The translations under genes and the position numbers were made by a program. The notes under the pieces are model-generated. The model was not told the DNA's origin, did no database searches, and saw nothing but the letters and a program-made list of their open reading frames with translations. Shown here in pieces: positions 17,927 to 27,632 of a stretch of DNA of 64,000 nucleotides. This DNA is from Pararhodobacter sp. CCB-MM2 (lineage in GTDB: Bacteria; Pseudomonadota; Alphaproteobacteria; Rhodobacterales; Rhodobacteraceae), in NCBI RefSeq assembly GCF_001691415.1, contig NZ_LRRR01000008.1, positions 62,001 through 126,000 of the forward strand. The letters run 5' to 3'. Each line of letters begins with the position of its first letter. Positions within the stretch are counted from its first letter, which is position 1.

Positions 17927-18388
17927 ATGAAGACCTTTGCCGCCGCCCTGATGTTCTCCGCCTTGCCGCTTGCCGCCACCGCGCAGGTGATCGGCGACTG
18001 CCAATGGGCGGCCACCGCGTCCAATATCGTCGAACCCTGGTCCGAAACGACCCGCACCTTCGCCAATGGCGCGATCCGCGTGGCCTGGGTCGATACCGGC
18101 GGCGAGCCGGCCTGCTGTTCCTCGCATCTGATGATCCTCTCGCCCTCGGGCGATGGCTCGGACGAGCCGGTCTTCCGGATGTGCCACGAGGCCTCGGCCC
18201 GCCCGAACGAAGGCTTCTATTCCGTCGATGTGCCCGGCATCACCGCCAGCTATGACCCGGCCAAGGGCTTGCTTCTGTCCGTCCCGGTGGGGCATTGGCA
18301 TCAGGGCATCGAGCAGGGTCAGCCGCCGATCTGGGAGAGGATGGAGATCCGCATCAACCAGTCGACAGGCGAGGTCCGGGTCGAATAG
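17927..18388 (+). CDS. Secreted protein of unknown function
   Basis: 153 residues. A clear Sec signal peptide (MKTFAAALMFSALPLAATAQ, cleavage near residue 19-20) and a mature part with four cysteines (DC, CC and MC), suggesting periplasmic disulfides. The paired cysteines occur in GGEPACCSSHLMI. I do not recognise the family. AAGGAG precedes the start by 6 nt. It sits between a LysE-type exporter and acpS and could be transcribed with either; no function is suggested by the neighbours. Confidence 0.75.
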   Translation: MKTFAAALMFSALPLAATAQVIGDCQWAATASNIVEPWSETTRTFANGAIRVAWVDTGGEPACCSSHLMILSPSGDGSDEPVFRMCHEASARPNEGFYSVDVPGITASYDPAKGLLLSVPVGHWHQGIEQGQPPIWERMEIRINQSTGEVRVE

Positions 18389-18409
18389 GCCACAGAAAGG
18401 CACGACGAC

Positions 18410-18811
18410 ATGATCCTCGGGGTGGGCACCGACCTCGCCAATATCGAGCGGATCGCGGGCACGCTGGAGCGGTTCGGCGACCGCTTCCGCAATCGTGTCT
18501 TTACCGAGCTGGAGCTGGCCAAGGCCGCCCGTCGCAAGGACGAAGCTGGCACATTGGCCAAACGCTGGGCCGCGAAGGAGGCCTGCTCGAAAGCGCTCGG
18601 CACGGGCCTTGCCATGGGCATCTCGTGGAAGGACATGGGCGTGGTCAACCGCCGGGGCGGCCAGCCGACCATGATCCTGACCGGCTGGGCCGCCGAGCGG
18701 CTGGCCGAGATGACCCCGCCCGGCCACGAGGCCGTCGTTCACGTCTCCTTGACCGACGACCACCCTTGGGCGCAGGCCTTCGTCGTCATCGAAGCCCGCC
18801 CAAAGGCCTGA
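18410..18811 (+). CDS. acpS: Holo-[acyl-carrier-protein] synthase
   Basis: 133 residues. [15 protein letters not shown] has the Mg-binding Asp of AcpS and [22 protein letters not shown] sequence (here [16 protein letters not shown]) has the catalytic Glu and Lys. It moves 4'-phosphopantetheine from CoA to acyl carrier protein, activating fatty-acid synthesis. It precedes lepB, rnc and era, as in many Rhodobacteraceae. Confidence 0.95.
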   Translation: MILGVGTDLANIERIAGTLERFGDRFRNRVFTELELAKAARRKDEAGTLAKRWAAKEACSKALGTGLAMGISWKDMGVVNRRGGQPTMILTGWAAERLAEMTPPGHEAVVHVSLTDDHPWAQAFVVIEARPKA

Positions 18812-18825
18812 TCGGCCCCCATACC

Positions 18826-18890
18826 CATCTTTACTCCCTAAATATCCCGGGGGGTGAGCCCGCAGGGCGAGGGGGGCAGCGCCCCCCTTT
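18826..18890 (-). repeat. Dispersed CCCGGGATATTT repeat, copy 2 (inverted)
   Basis: Read on the minus strand it has the same order as copy 1: a GC hairpin (GGGGGGC GCT GCCCCCC), an intervening CG-rich stretch, then CCCCGGGATATTTAGGGAG and TAAAGATG. It lies between acpS and the first lepB, facing against transcription. Confidence 0.8.
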
Positions 18891-18959
18891 CGGTCGCCCG
18901 AGGCCAAGGCCGAGGGCGAAACCCCTCGCTGCCCTGCAGCATCCGTGCCGGAGCTGCGC

Positions 18960-18988
18960 TTGACAGGGGCGCGGGCGCGGGCCAGAAA
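18960..18988 (+). promoter_or_regulatory. Candidate promoter of the first lepB
   Basis: TTGACA at 18960-18965, 17-bp spacer and CAGAAA at 18983-18988. The -10 match is weak, but the second lepB gene has almost the same arrangement (TTGACT, 17 bp, CAGAAC), which supports both. Confidence 0.45.
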
Positions 18989-19017
18989 CCGCCTGCATGC
19001 AAACGCAAGGAGCGGAC

Positions 19018-19815
19018 ATGGCTGCCAGTGCCGAGAAGAAGGAAGGTCTCTGGGAGACCGTAAAGACCGTCGTCTGGGCGCTGCTGATCGCCGGCATCTT
19101 CCGCACCCTGTTCTTCCAGCCGTTCTGGATCCCCTCGGGCTCGATGAAGGAGACGCTGCTGATCGGCGATTTCCTGTTCGTGAACAAATGGGCCTATGGC
19201 TATTCGCGCTATTCCTGCCCCTTCGCGCTGTGCCCGATCACCGGCCGGATCTTCGCCTCGGACCCTGAACGCGGCGACATCGTCGTGTTCCGCCACCCCG
19301 TTTCGGGCGACGACCTGATCAAGCGCCTCGTTGGCCTGCCCGGCGACCGCATTCAGGTGCGTGACGGCCTTCTGTACATCAACGACGAACCCGTCGGCCG
19401 TGAGCCTGCCGGCGATTTCGCCGAGGTCTATGAACGTCAGGGTTCCGCCGGCCAACCGCCGCGCTGCGAGAATGCGCCGGTGGGGCAGGGGGGGCAGTGC
19501 CTCAAGGGGCGTGAGATCGAGACCCTTCCGAACGGCGTCAGCTACCCAGTTCTGAACATCGACGACAATTCCTTCGCCGACAACACGCCGGTCTACACAG
19601 TCCCCGAAGGTCATTTCTTCTTCATGGGCGACAACCGCGACAACTCGATCGACTCGCGCTTCGCGCAGGCCTCGGGCGGCGTCGGCTTCGTTCCCTTCGA
19701 GAACCTGATCGGCCGCGCGGACCGGGTGATGTTCTCCTCGGCCGGAACGTCGATGCTGGCCTTCTGGACCTGGCGTTCGGATCGCTTCTTCCACTCGCTG
19801 CATTACGGCGAGTAA
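19018..19815 (+). CDS. lepB: Signal peptidase I, first copy
   Basis: 265 residues. One N-terminal membrane helix (about residues 12-32), then the catalytic serine in [10 protein letters not shown], the general-base lysine in DLIKRLVGLPGDRI and the conserved GDNRDNSIDSR. It cleaves Sec and Tat signal peptides at the outer face of the inner membrane. Start 19018 has AAGGAG 5 nt upstream; ATG 18997 is less likely. A Cys-rich insert (YSCPFALCPI and the CEN/QCLKG pair) probably forms disulfides. A second full copy follows 139 bp later. Confidence 0.94.
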   Translation: MAASAEKKEGLWETVKTVVWALLIAGIFRTLFFQPFWIPSGSMKETLLIGDFLFVNKWAYGYSRYSCPFALCPITGRIFASDPERGDIVVFRHPVSGDDLIKRLVGLPGDRIQVRDGLLYINDEPVGREPAGDFAEVYERQGSAGQPPRCENAPVGQGGQCLKGREIETLPNGVSYPVLNIDDNSFADNTPVYTVPEGHFFFMGDNRDNSIDSRFAQASGGVGFVPFENLIGRADRVMFSSAGTSMLAFWTWRSDRFFHSLHYGE

Positions 19816-19871
19816 AACCGGCCTTTCCCCGACTTCCAGCGCGCCTCCGCTCCCTGCGGCAGGCGCGCTTC

Positions 19872-19900
19872 TTGACTTGGCTCGCGCTTCGTCCCAGAAC
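19872..19900 (+). promoter_or_regulatory. Candidate promoter of the second lepB
   Basis: TTGACT (19872-19877), 17-bp spacer, CAGAAC (19895-19900), 54 bp before the GTG start. It parallels the first lepB promoter. Confidence 0.4.
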
Positions 19901-19954
19901 CCCTCCCGGATCGCCGCGACAGGCGGCAGACTGGCCTGAGGAGCGCGGGGCGCT

Positions 19955-20746
19955 GTGGCGACGACGGAATTGCATCGCAGGCATAGCTGGTGGGAGACGG
20001 TGAAGACCGTCCTCCTGGCCCTGTTGCTGGCGCTGGGCTTCCGCACCGTGTTCTTTCAGCCGTTTTGGATCCCCTCGGGGTCGATGAAAGAGACGCTGTT
20101 GGTCGGCGACTTCCTCTTCGTCAACAAATTCGCCTATGGCTGGTCGCGCTGGTCCTGCCCCTGGGGGCTGTGCCCGATCGACGGCCGCCTCTGGGGCGCC
20201 ATGCCCGAGCGCGGCGATATCGTTGTCTTCCGCCATCCCGTCACCGGTGAGGATTACATCAAGCGGCTGATCGGGCTGCCCGGCGACCGGATCCGCATGC
20301 AGGACGGTCTGCTGTTCATCAACGGCACCTCGGTGCAGCGCCGTCCCGCCGGCGCCTTCCACGAGGTCAACGCGCCGCAAGGCGCCAACCATTCCGAGCC
20401 GCGCTGCGCCAACCGGCCCCGGCCGGGCGGGGATTGCCGCAAGGATCGCGAGATCGAGACCCTGCCCAACGGCGTCAGCTACCCGATCCTCAATATCTCG
20501 GACCTCGGCTTTGCCGATACCACCGTCGAGTTCATCGTCCCCGAAGACCATCTCTTCGTGATGGGTGACAACCGCGACAACTCGCTCGACTCGCGCTACG
20601 CGCAATCGCGCGGCGGGGTCGGCTTCGTTCCCGTCGAGAACCTGATCGGCCGCGCCGACCGGGTGTTGTTCTCGTCTTCCGGCACCTCGCTTCTGGCCTT
20701 CTGGACCTGGCGCGAAGGCCGCTATTTCCACGCGCTGCAACAATGA
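19955..20746 (+). CDS. lepB: Signal peptidase I, second tandem copy
   Basis: 263 residues, GTG start with AGGAG about 11 nt upstream. All catalytic features are kept: [14 protein letters not shown] (Ser), [14 protein letters not shown] (Lys) and [12 protein letters not shown], plus the same paired Cys segments ([10 protein letters not shown]). Compared with copy 1 the frame is colinear throughout and differs mostly by conservative changes, so it is an old tandem duplication rather than a pseudogene. Its stop overlaps the rnc start by 4 bp, the place of the normal lepB in lepB-rnc operons. The two may divide substrates or conditions. Confidence 0.92.
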   Translation: MATTELHRRHSWWETVKTVLLALLLALGFRTVFFQPFWIPSGSMKETLLVGDFLFVNKFAYGWSRWSCPWGLCPIDGRLWGAMPERGDIVVFRHPVTGEDYIKRLIGLPGDRIRMQDGLLFINGTSVQRRPAGAFHEVNAPQGANHSEPRCANRPRPGGDCRKDREIETLPNGVSYPILNISDLGFADTTVEFIVPEDHLFVMGDNRDNSLDSRYAQSRGGVGFVPVENLIGRADRVLFSSSGTSLLAFWTWREGRYFHALQQ

Positions 20747-21438
20747 CCAACGACAAGTCCCTCTCGGCCGAGATGCGCGCCTTCGCGTCCCGCCTTGGCC
20801 ATGACTTCACCCGCCCCGAGCTGCTGCAACGGGCGCTGACCCATGCCTCGGCCGGATCGGTGTCGCGCCCGCATAACCAACGGTTGGAGTTCCTTGGCGA
20901 CCGGGTGCTGGGCCTCGTGATGGCCGAGACGCTGTTTGCCGCCGACCGCAAGGCGACCGAGGGCCAGCTGGCGCCGCGCTTCAACGCGCTGGTGCGCAAG
21001 GAGGCCTGCGCCGAGATCGCCCGCAAGATCGACCTCGGCGCGGTGCTGCGGCTTGGGCGGTCCGAGATGCTCTCGGGCGGGCGGCGCAAGGAGGCGCTTC
21101 TGGGCGACGCGATGGAGGCGGTGCTGGCCGCGGTCTATCTCGATGCCGGGCTCGAGGCTGCCCGCGCCGTCATCCTGCGCCATTGGGCCGAGGCGATCGA
21201 GACGGTCGACGACGACGCCCGCGATCCCAAGACCGCGCTGCAGGAATGGGCGCAGGGCCGGGGCGAGCAGCCCCCGCGCTACGCCGAGATCACCCGCGAG
21301 GGCCCGCCCCATGCGCCGATCTTCACCATCGAAGTCCGGCTGGAAGATGGCCGTTCGGCCGTGGCGCGCGCCGGCTCTAAGCGGGCGGCGGAACAGGATG
21401 CGGCGAAGGCGCTGCTGGCACAGGTGAAGTCCACGTGA
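20743..21438 (+). CDS. rnc: Ribonuclease III
   Basis: 231 residues. The RNase III signature [15 protein letters not shown] (about residues 47-61) and a second acidic site in [16 protein letters not shown] are intact; a double-strand RNA-binding domain occupies the last 70 residues (KTALQEWAQ to [14 protein letters not shown]). It processes rRNA and other double-stranded RNA. It overlaps lepB copy 2 and the DMT transporter gene by 4 bp each. Confidence 0.96.
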   Translation: MTNDKSLSAEMRAFASRLGHDFTRPELLQRALTHASAGSVSRPHNQRLEFLGDRVLGLVMAETLFAADRKATEGQLAPRFNALVRKEACAEIARKIDLGAVLRLGRSEMLSGGRRKEALLGDAMEAVLAAVYLDAGLEAARAVILRHWAEAIETVDDDARDPKTALQEWAQGRGEQPPRYAEITREGPPHAPIFTIEVRLEDGRSAVARAGSKRAAEQDAAKALLAQVKST

Positions 21439-22298
21439 CACCCGCTCTCAACCGCCGTGGTGCGGCGCTCATGGTCCTGTCGATGGCCGCTTTCGCGGGC
21501 GAGGACGCCTTTTTCAAAGCCGCGACCACCCATGTCCCCCCGGGCACGGTAATGATCGGCTTCGGCGTGATCGGCGCCTGTCTCTTTGCGCTGATGGCCC
21601 TGTCGCGCGGCGAACGCCCGATGCCCCGCCTCACGCGCGGCTTGGCGATCCGCTCCGCCATCGAGCTTTGCGGTCGGCTGTTCTATTCCCTCGCGCTGGC
21701 CTTCACCGGCTTGGGTCTGACCTCGGCCATCCTGCAGGCGACCCCGCTGGTGGTCGTCGCCGGGGCCGTCGTGGTCTTCGGTGAGACGGTCGGCTGGCGG
21801 CGCTGGCTGGCGATCGGGGTTGGCCTGATCGGCGTGATGCTGGTCCTGCGCCCGACCGGCGCCGGGTTCGAGCCCGCGATGATCTTCGCGCTCCTCGGGA
21901 TGGCGGGCTTCGCTGGTCGCGATCTGGCCACCCGTGCCGCGCCCCTGACGGTGACCAACGCGCAACTCGGCGTGCTGGGCATGAGTGTGCTGGCCCTGGC
22001 CGGCGTCGTCGTTCAGGCGGCCAGCCTGTCGCTGCCGGTGATCCCGGATGGCACCGGGGCGCTGAAGATCCTCGGTGCGGCGCTGTTCGGGGTGGTGGCC
22101 TATGGCTTGTTGACGCAGGCGATGCGCTCGGGCGAGGTCTCCGTCGTGACGCCCTTCCGCTATACCCGTCTGGTCTTCGCGCTGGTGCTGGCCTGGGTCT
22201 GGTTCGGCGAGGTGCCGGACGGCTGGATGCTGGCCGGTTCGGCGCTGATCGTCGGTTCGGGGCTGTTCACGCTGGCCCGGTCGCGCAAGGCCGCATGA
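21435..22298 (+). CDS. DMT superfamily (EamA) transporter
   Basis: 287 residues with ten predicted membrane helices in two EamA halves, the common architecture of drug/metabolite transporters. The first half ends around [19 protein letters not shown] and the second around [18 protein letters not shown]. Substrate unknown. GTG start, overlapping the rnc stop as GTGA, so it is co-translated with rnc and placed between rnc and era, where Rhodobacteraceae sometimes carry an inserted gene. Confidence 0.88.
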   Translation: MTPALNRRGAALMVLSMAAFAGEDAFFKAATTHVPPGTVMIGFGVIGACLFALMALSRGERPMPRLTRGLAIRSAIELCGRLFYSLALAFTGLGLTSAILQATPLVVVAGAVVVFGETVGWRRWLAIGVGLIGVMLVLRPTGAGFEPAMIFALLGMAGFAGRDLATRAAPLTVTNAQLGVLGMSVLALAGVVVQAASLSLPVIPDGTGALKILGAALFGVVAYGLLTQAMRSGEVSVVTPFRYTRLVFALVLAWVWFGEVPDGWMLAGSALIVGSGLFTLARSRKAA

Positions 22299-22361
22299 CG
22301 CCCCTCTGGCCTTGCCGCGTTCCATGATATAAGGGCCGGGGCTTCAGCTGGAGATCTCTCA

Positions 22362-23273
22362 ATGACCACGCGCGCGGGCTTCGTTGCCCTGATCGGAGAG
22401 CCCAATGCGGGCAAGTCGACCCTCACCAACCGGATGGTTGGGGCGAAGGTATCGATCGTCACTCACAAGGTGCAGACCACGAGGGCCCGCATCCGCGGCA
22501 TCGCCCTCGAAGGGGATGCCCAGATCGTTTTCGTCGACACGCCGGGCCTGTTCCGCCCGCGCCGCCGTCTGGACCGGGCGATGGTCGCCGCGGCCTGGGG
22601 CGGGGCGGCCGACGCCGATATCGTAGTCCTCCTGATCGAGGCCCATCGCGGCCTGACCGACGGCGCGCAGGCGATCATCGACGCGCTGAAGGAACGCAGC
22701 CGCGATGGCCAGAAGGTCGCCTTGGCGATCAACAAGATCGACAAGGTGAAGGCCGAGGTGCTGCTCGCCCTGACCGAGCAAATGAACGAGGCCTATCCCT
22801 TCGAGCAGACCTTCCTCATCTCGGCCGAGCGCGGCTATGGCGCCGCTGACCTGAAGGCATGGCTGGGGCAGGAGCTGCCCGAGGGGCCGTGGCTTTACCC
22901 TGAGGACCAGATTGCCGACCTGCCGATGCGCATGATCGCCGCCGAGATGACGCGCGAGAAATGCACCCTGCGCCTGCATCAGGAGCTGCCCTACGAGCTG
23001 ACCGTCGAGACCGAGGCTTGGGCCGAGCGTGAAGACGGGTCCGTCCGCATCGATCAGGTGATCTTCGTCGCGCGCGACGGCCACAAGGGCATCGTGCTGG
23101 GCCACAAGGGCGAGACGGTAAAGGCCATCGGCCAACAGGCCCGCGCCGAGATCACCGAGTTCCTCGGCCGTAAGGTGCACCTGTTCCTGACCGTCCGCGT
23201 GCGGGAGAACTGGCTGAACGAGGCCGAGCGCTACGGCGAGATGGGTCTCGATTTCCGCGACGGCGACGCCTGA
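22362..23273 (+). CDS. era: GTPase Era
   Basis: 303 residues. GTPase motifs: GEPNAGKSTL (G1), DTPGLF (G3), NKIDKV (G4) and a switch region with TTRARIRGI. The C-terminal KH domain shows GHKGETVKAIGQQARAEI (about residues 245-262). Era binds 16S rRNA and helps 30S assembly at the membrane. A TATAAG box and GGAGA ribosome site precede it. The DUF1491 gene follows after 3 bp. Confidence 0.96.
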   Translation: MTTRAGFVALIGEPNAGKSTLTNRMVGAKVSIVTHKVQTTRARIRGIALEGDAQIVFVDTPGLFRPRRRLDRAMVAAAWGGAADADIVVLLIEAHRGLTDGAQAIIDALKERSRDGQKVALAINKIDKVKAEVLLALTEQMNEAYPFEQTFLISAERGYGAADLKAWLGQELPEGPWLYPEDQIADLPMRMIAAEMTREKCTLRLHQELPYELTVETEAWAEREDGSVRIDQVIFVARDGHKGIVLGHKGETVKAIGQQARAEITEFLGRKVHLFLTVRVRENWLNEAERYGEMGLDFRDGDA

Positions 23274-23276
23274 GGC

Positions 23277-23612
23277 ATGAGCGCGCGCCTCACGGCCGAT
23301 TTCTGGGTCCATGCCTATCTGGCGCGGCTGCGGCTGGCGGATATCCCGGCCTATGTGATCGCGCGCGGAGATGCGACGGCGGGGGCGGTTCTGGTCAAGC
23401 TGAACCCCCTCGATGGCTCGGCGGTGCTGTACCAGCGCCAGTTCGACCTGATGGCCGATACCCGCCGCTGGGAGGCCGTCGAAGACGCGCCCGAATCGGA
23501 TGTGGACGCAAGGATCGCGCGGGAACGCGCGCGCGATCCGGACCTCTGGGTGATCGAGATCGAGGACCGGCAACGCCGCTCGCTGCTCGATGAACCCGGA
23601 TTCGAGGGCTGA
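23277..23612 (+). CDS. DUF1491 family protein
   Basis: 111 residues, soluble. The opening LTADFWVHAYLARLRLADIPAYV and the closing DPDLWVIEIEDRQRRSLLDE match the small alphaproteobacterial DUF1491 family, usually found directly after era or recO. Function is unknown; the 3-bp gap to era indicates co-expression. Charge alternates through the middle (VDARIARERARDPD), suggesting a compact alpha/beta protein. Confidence 0.85.
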   Translation: MSARLTADFWVHAYLARLRLADIPAYVIARGDATAGAVLVKLNPLDGSAVLYQRQFDLMADTRRWEAVEDAPESDVDARIARERARDPDLWVIEIEDRQRRSLLDEPGFEG

Positions 23613-23717
23613 GGGCCCGATTTCCGTTAAAATTGTGACGATCTGACCCCGAAGCCGCCGCGGATGTTAACCGGCGCTTCAATTGCTGCCGCGATGCTGT
23701 TTGCCGGAGGTATCCGG

Positions 23718-24026
23718 ATGGAAGGCATGATGTCGGCAATGGGGGTGGCGGTTCTGGGGCTTGGCCTGTTGGCCGGGAAACAGCTTCTGCCCGTTGGGGA
23801 CGGCCCGGTCGCGGCCGTGCTGCCGCCGTGGCGCGATGATGGTGCGGCGCGGATCGCGGCGCTGAATCTGCCAATTCTGGATATCCGATGGGGCGGGCGT
23901 CTCGTGGTGGTCGATGCCGGCCCCGGGGGCGCCAGCCAGGTGTGGCATGCGGGGCTTCTGCCCCTTGCGGCCGTGGCTCCGGCAACCTGCCTGACCACGC
24001 CTGACAGTGGAGACTTGAACGGATGA
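23718..24026 (+). CDS. Small membrane-anchored protein coupled to a chemoreceptor
   Basis: 102 residues from 23718, where a strong GGAGG lies 7 nt upstream; the longer frame from 23664 uses poor codons and has no such site. It starts with one hydrophobic helix (about residues 4-20); the rest is probably periplasmic, with one cysteine near the end (PATCLTTP). I do not recognise it. The stop overlaps the start of the methyl-accepting chemotaxis protein as ATGA, which makes a partnership with that receptor likely, for example as a sensing or stability subunit. Confidence 0.6.
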   Translation: MEGMMSAMGVAVLGLGLLAGKQLLPVGDGPVAAVLPPWRDDGAARIAALNLPILDIRWGGRLVVVDAGPGGASQVWHAGLLPLAAVAPATCLTTPDSGDLNG

Positions 24027-25846
24027 TCCGGACAGTTGGCGAATTGCGCGCAAGCGTGGCGAAATATTCGGTGATGTTGATGGCGGGCATGGCGGTGACG
24101 CTGGCCGTCCTCGGCGTCACACGCGGCACAGGTGGTCTGACGGAGGCCGGTGTGCTTCTGGTCGCCATGGTGCTGGCGGAAATCCAGCGCCGTCGCGCGC
24201 CGGCCGGTCTGGGCGTGCAGATGGTCGCCTCCGCCGGGATGGCCGTGGGCGTCGCCGGTATCGTCTGGCTGCTGCGCGGTCACGCCTGGCAGATCGACGG
24301 CCACATGCTGTTCTTCGCGACTTTCGCGCTGACCGCCGCCTTCTGTGACTGGCGACCGATCGTCATGTTCGCGGGCGTCACCGCGGTGCATCACCTCGCC
24401 CTGAACTACCTGCTAACCGAGGCCGTCTTCCCCGGCGAAGCCTCGCTGGAGCGGGTTCTGATGCATGCCGTCATTCTTGTGCTTCAGGCCGTGCCGATGA
24501 TCTGGCTCGCCCGTGTGCTGGCCGCGCTGTTCCAGCGTTCGGCCGATGCGCTGGAGGATGCGCAAGCCGCCCATGCCGAGGCCGAGGAAGTCGCGGCACA
24601 GCAAAACAATGAACGTGCCGAAAGCGCTGCCGTTGTCGATCTGCTGGGCGACGCCATGACCCGCCTGTCGGACGGCGACCTGAAGACCCGTGTCGAAGAG
24701 CCTGTCGCCGATCGCTACACGGTGCTGATCGATCAGTTCAACGCCTTCGTCGCCGGGATGGAATCCTTGGTCGGGCAGATTTCGGACAAGGCCGAAGGGC
24801 TATTCTCTTCCTCGGACGCGATGTCCCTGGCTGCCCGCCGCAGCGCCGACAGTGCCGGTGAGCAATCAGGCACGCTGCAGCAATCGCTCGGCACGCTTGA
24901 GGGGCTGGTCGCCGGTGTGCGCAAGACCACCGACATGGCCCGCTCGGCCGAGGCAAGCGTGGGCGACAGCCGCCGCGAATCCGAGGAAGGGGGCGCCATT
25001 CTCGCTCGCGCCGTCGAAGCCATGCGCCGGATCGAGGACAGCGCCAACCAGATCGGCCGTATCTCCGAAGTGATGGAAGACATCGCCTTCCAGACTAACC
25101 TGCTGGCGCTGAACGCGGGCGTTGAGGCTGCGCGGGCCGGGGCGGCCGGCAATGGCTTCGCCGTCGTCGCGACCGAGGTTCGGGCGCTGGCGCAACGGGC
25201 CAGCACCTCGGCCAAGGAGATCCGAACCCTCGTGCAGGAGAGCCGTGACAACGTTGCTGAAGGCTCGGATCTGGTGCAGCGCACCAACGGATCGCTGGCC
25301 AAACTGATCACCCGCTCGGCCGAGAATGCCGGCACCGTGGCCGAGATCGCCCGCGCCATGGGTACGCAATCGGCCAGCCTCGGGGATCTGTCCGAGAAGC
25401 TGCGCCTGCTGGACGGCGCCGCGCGCGAGACGGCCTCGGTTGCCGATCAATCCTCGCAGATGAGCAGCGCCCTGCGCTCGGATGCCGAGGCGATGATCGC
25501 CGCGACGGCCAGCTTCCGCACGGGCAATGGCGCTGGTGCCGTTTCGACTGGTGCGATGCCGGAGGACGATTTCGCGATGGACTTCGGTGAGGCGAGGGAT
25601 TGGGCCGCGCCCGAGATCGACCTCTCCGCGCCGATCCCCGCGCCGCTTGAAGGGCTCGACGACGACTTTGACTTCGCTCCCGCGAAGCCCGCCCCCGCGC
25701 CGGCCGCCAAGAAGCTGACCAAGAACGCGGACGCCTTCTCTGCCGCCACCAGCAACGGTGGTTGGGTCGAGGATCCGAACAACGTCGATTGGTCCGATTT
25801 CGAGGATATCCCGGACCTTCCGCGCAGCGCGCGCAAGACCGGGTAA
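24023..25846 (+). CDS. Methyl-accepting chemotaxis protein with multi-helix membrane sensor
   Basis: 607 residues. Instead of the usual two helices around a periplasmic domain, residues 15-170 hold about six membrane helices with an intramembrane HHLALNYL motif, whose histidines could bind a metal or haem. A HAMP-like stretch ([12 protein letters not shown], about 210) is followed by the signalling coiled coil with the tip [29 protein letters not shown] sequence near residues 348-372. A 120-residue acidic/Pro-Ala tail ends the protein, closing with [17 protein letters not shown]. It should report to CheA/CheW; no other che genes are nearby. Confidence 0.88.
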   Translation: MIRTVGELRASVAKYSVMLMAGMAVTLAVLGVTRGTGGLTEAGVLLVAMVLAEIQRRRAPAGLGVQMVASAGMAVGVAGIVWLLRGHAWQIDGHMLFFATFALTAAFCDWRPIVMFAGVTAVHHLALNYLLTEAVFPGEASLERVLMHAVILVLQAVPMIWLARVLAALFQRSADALEDAQAAHAEAEEVAAQQNNERAESAAVVDLLGDAMTRLSDGDLKTRVEEPVADRYTVLIDQFNAFVAGMESLVGQISDKAEGLFSSSDAMSLAARRSADSAGEQSGTLQQSLGTLEGLVAGVRKTTDMARSAEASVGDSRRESEEGGAILARAVEAMRRIEDSANQIGRISEVMEDIAFQTNLLALNAGVEAARAGAAGNGFAVVATEVRALAQRASTSAKEIRTLVQESRDNVAEGSDLVQRTNGSLAKLITRSAENAGTVAEIARAMGTQSASLGDLSEKLRLLDGAARETASVADQSSQMSSALRSDAEAMIAATASFRTGNGAGAVSTGAMPEDDFAMDFGEARDWAAPEIDLSAPIPAPLEGLDDDFDFAPAKPAPAPAAKKLTKNADAFSAATSNGGWVEDPNNVDWSDFEDIPDLPRSARKTG

Positions 25847-25866
25847 CGATGGCATGACAATCTGAC

Positions 25867-25890
25867 GAGGGCGCTTCGGCGCCCTCTCTC
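25867..25890 (+). terminator. Terminator after the chemotaxis gene
   Basis: GAGGGCGC TTCG GCGCCCTC, a perfect 8-bp stem with a stable UUCG tetraloop (25867-25886), followed by TCTCTATT. Confidence 0.65.
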
Positions 25891-25956
25891 TATTCCTGCG
25901 CGGCCCGTTTGCCGAAACCAGATGCGGCGGGCCGAGCCGATCACCGCCCAGCCCAG

Positions 25957-25984
25957 TTGTCAGGCGGCGGAAAATGACTATCTC
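25957..25984 (+). promoter_or_regulatory. Candidate promoter for msrA
   Basis: TTGTCA (25957-25962), 16-bp spacer, TATCTC (25979-25984), 27 bp before the msrA start. Spacing and -35 box match the rpoZ candidate. Confidence 0.45.
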
Positions 25985-26010
25985 AGGCCCATCCAACGGA
26001 GGACCCCGCG

Positions 26011-26658
26011 ATGCTGTTTTCCTCGAAAACCTACGATATGATTCCCCAAGCCGAGGCACTGCCAGGCCGCAATGCCCCGATCCCCACCGCCGAGACGCAT
26101 TTCCTTTCGGGGCGGCGGCTCGACGGCGATGTGCCGGCCGGCATGGAGGTGGCGATCTTCGGCATGGGCTGTTTCTGGGGTGTCGAGCGCATCTTCTGGC
26201 AGCTGGACGGGGTCTGGGTGACGATGGTCGGCTACGGCGCGGGCTACACCCCGAACCCGACCTATCAGGAAGTGTGCACCGGCCGCACCGGCCACAACGA
26301 ATTGGTGCGCGTGGTCTACGACCCGGCTGTGATCAGCTACGAGGCACTGCTCAAGGTGTTCTGGGAGAACCATGATCCGACCCAGGGCATGCGTCAGGGC
26401 AATGACCGGGGCACGCAGTATCGCAGCGGCATCTACCCGACCTCGCCCGAGCAGCGCGAGGCAGCTGCGGCCAGCCTGGCCCTGTATCAAGAGCGTCTGC
26501 GTGCCAAGGGCTTCGGCGGGATCACCACGGAAATCGTCGATGCGGCCCCCTTCTTCATGGCCGAGGATTACCACCAGCAATACCTCGCCAAGAATCCCGA
26601 TGGCTATTGCGGCATCGGCGGTACGGGTGTGACCTGCCCGGTTGGCCTTGCGGTCTGA
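26011..26658 (+). CDS. msrA: Peptide methionine sulfoxide reductase A
   Basis: 215 residues. The catalytic motif [10 protein letters not shown] (Cys near residue 53) is intact, with the conserved [18 protein letters not shown] and [12 protein letters not shown]. The C-terminal GTGVTCPVG supplies the resolving cysteine. It repairs (S)-methionine sulfoxide in proteins using thioredoxin. Likely cytoplasmic, as no signal peptide is present. A monocistronic layout is suggested by its own promoter and by the gap to prmA. Confidence 0.95.
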   Translation: MLFSSKTYDMIPQAEALPGRNAPIPTAETHFLSGRRLDGDVPAGMEVAIFGMGCFWGVERIFWQLDGVWVTMVGYGAGYTPNPTYQEVCTGRTGHNELVRVVYDPAVISYEALLKVFWENHDPTQGMRQGNDRGTQYRSGIYPTSPEQREAAAASLALYQERLRAKGFGGITTEIVDAAPFFMAEDYHQQYLAKNPDGYCGIGGTGVTCPVGLAV

Positions 26659-26703
26659 ACCCCTTTCGGGCTAGGGCGGTCGCAACCCATCCGGAGGCCG
26701 CCC

Positions 26704-27573
26704 ATGCCCACCTATACCGCTCTGACGACCCTTGCCGATGAAACCCGCGCTCAAGCGCTGGGGGAGGCTCTGGAAGAACTGGATCCCGCGCCGGTCGGCG
26801 TCGGTGTGTTCGAGGTCGAGGACGATTCTGGCCTGTGGGAAGTGGGCGCCTATTTCACCGAAGTGCCTGATGAGATCGCCCTCACGCTGATGGCGGCGGC
26901 CTTTGGCGCGGCGGAATTCGCCATCTCCGAGCTGCCGGAGATCGACTGGGTTGCCCATGTCCGCCGTGAGCTGAAGCCGGTCGAGGCCGGGCGCTTCTTC
27001 GTCTACGGCAGCCATGACGCTGACAAGCTGCCGACGGACCGCATTGGCCTGCTCATCGAGGCGGCGATGGCCTTCGGCACCGGCCACCACGGGACGACGC
27101 TCGGCTGCCTGAAAGCGCTGGACCGGATCGCAACGGGCGGCTTCACCGGCAAGAACGTCATCGACGTGGGTTGCGGCACGGCAGTTCTGGCGATGGCGGC
27201 GGCGAAGATCTGGCCGGATACAGTGCTGGCCTCGGATATCGACGAGGTCGCCGTTGATGTGGCCGAGGCGAATGTCGTGGCCAACGGCCTCGATGGACGC
27301 GTCGAATGCCTTGAGGCCGTGGGCTTCGAACATGAGGTGATCCACGCCCGCGCTCCCTTCGATTTGGTGTTCGCCAATATCCTGAAGGGCCCGTTGATCA
27401 TGATCGCGCCCGACATGGCCAAGCACACCACGACCGGCAGCCTCGCCATCCTCTCGGGCCTGCTGAACACGCAGGCGGCGGATGTGCTGGCGGCCTATGT
27501 CGCCGCGGGCTTCGCCGAGGTCGAGCGTGAGGAAATCGGCGACTGGACCACGCTGGTCCTGCGCCGCGCCTGA
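26704..27573 (+). CDS. prmA: Ribosomal protein L11 methyltransferase
   Basis: 289 residues. An N-terminal substrate domain (about 1-80) is followed by the class I methyltransferase domain with AFGTGHHGTTLGCL and motif I VIDVGCGTAVLAMAAAK (near residue 155), then DLVFANILKGPLI, the PrmA NPPF-equivalent block. It trimethylates L11. The gene follows msrA by 45 bp. Confidence 0.93.
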   Translation: MPTYTALTTLADETRAQALGEALEELDPAPVGVGVFEVEDDSGLWEVGAYFTEVPDEIALTLMAAAFGAAEFAISELPEIDWVAHVRRELKPVEAGRFFVYGSHDADKLPTDRIGLLIEAAMAFGTGHHGTTLGCLKALDRIATGGFTGKNVIDVGCGTAVLAMAAAKIWPDTVLASDIDEVAVDVAEANVVANGLDGRVECLEAVGFEHEVIHARAPFDLVFANILKGPLIMIAPDMAKHTTTGSLAILSGLLNTQAADVLAAYVAAGFAEVEREEIGDWTTLVLRRA

Positions 27574-27632
27574 TTTTCGCCCCACTCGTCAGGCAGGATC
27601 GACGCGAAGTCGGTTCAGCCTGCGAGTATGCG

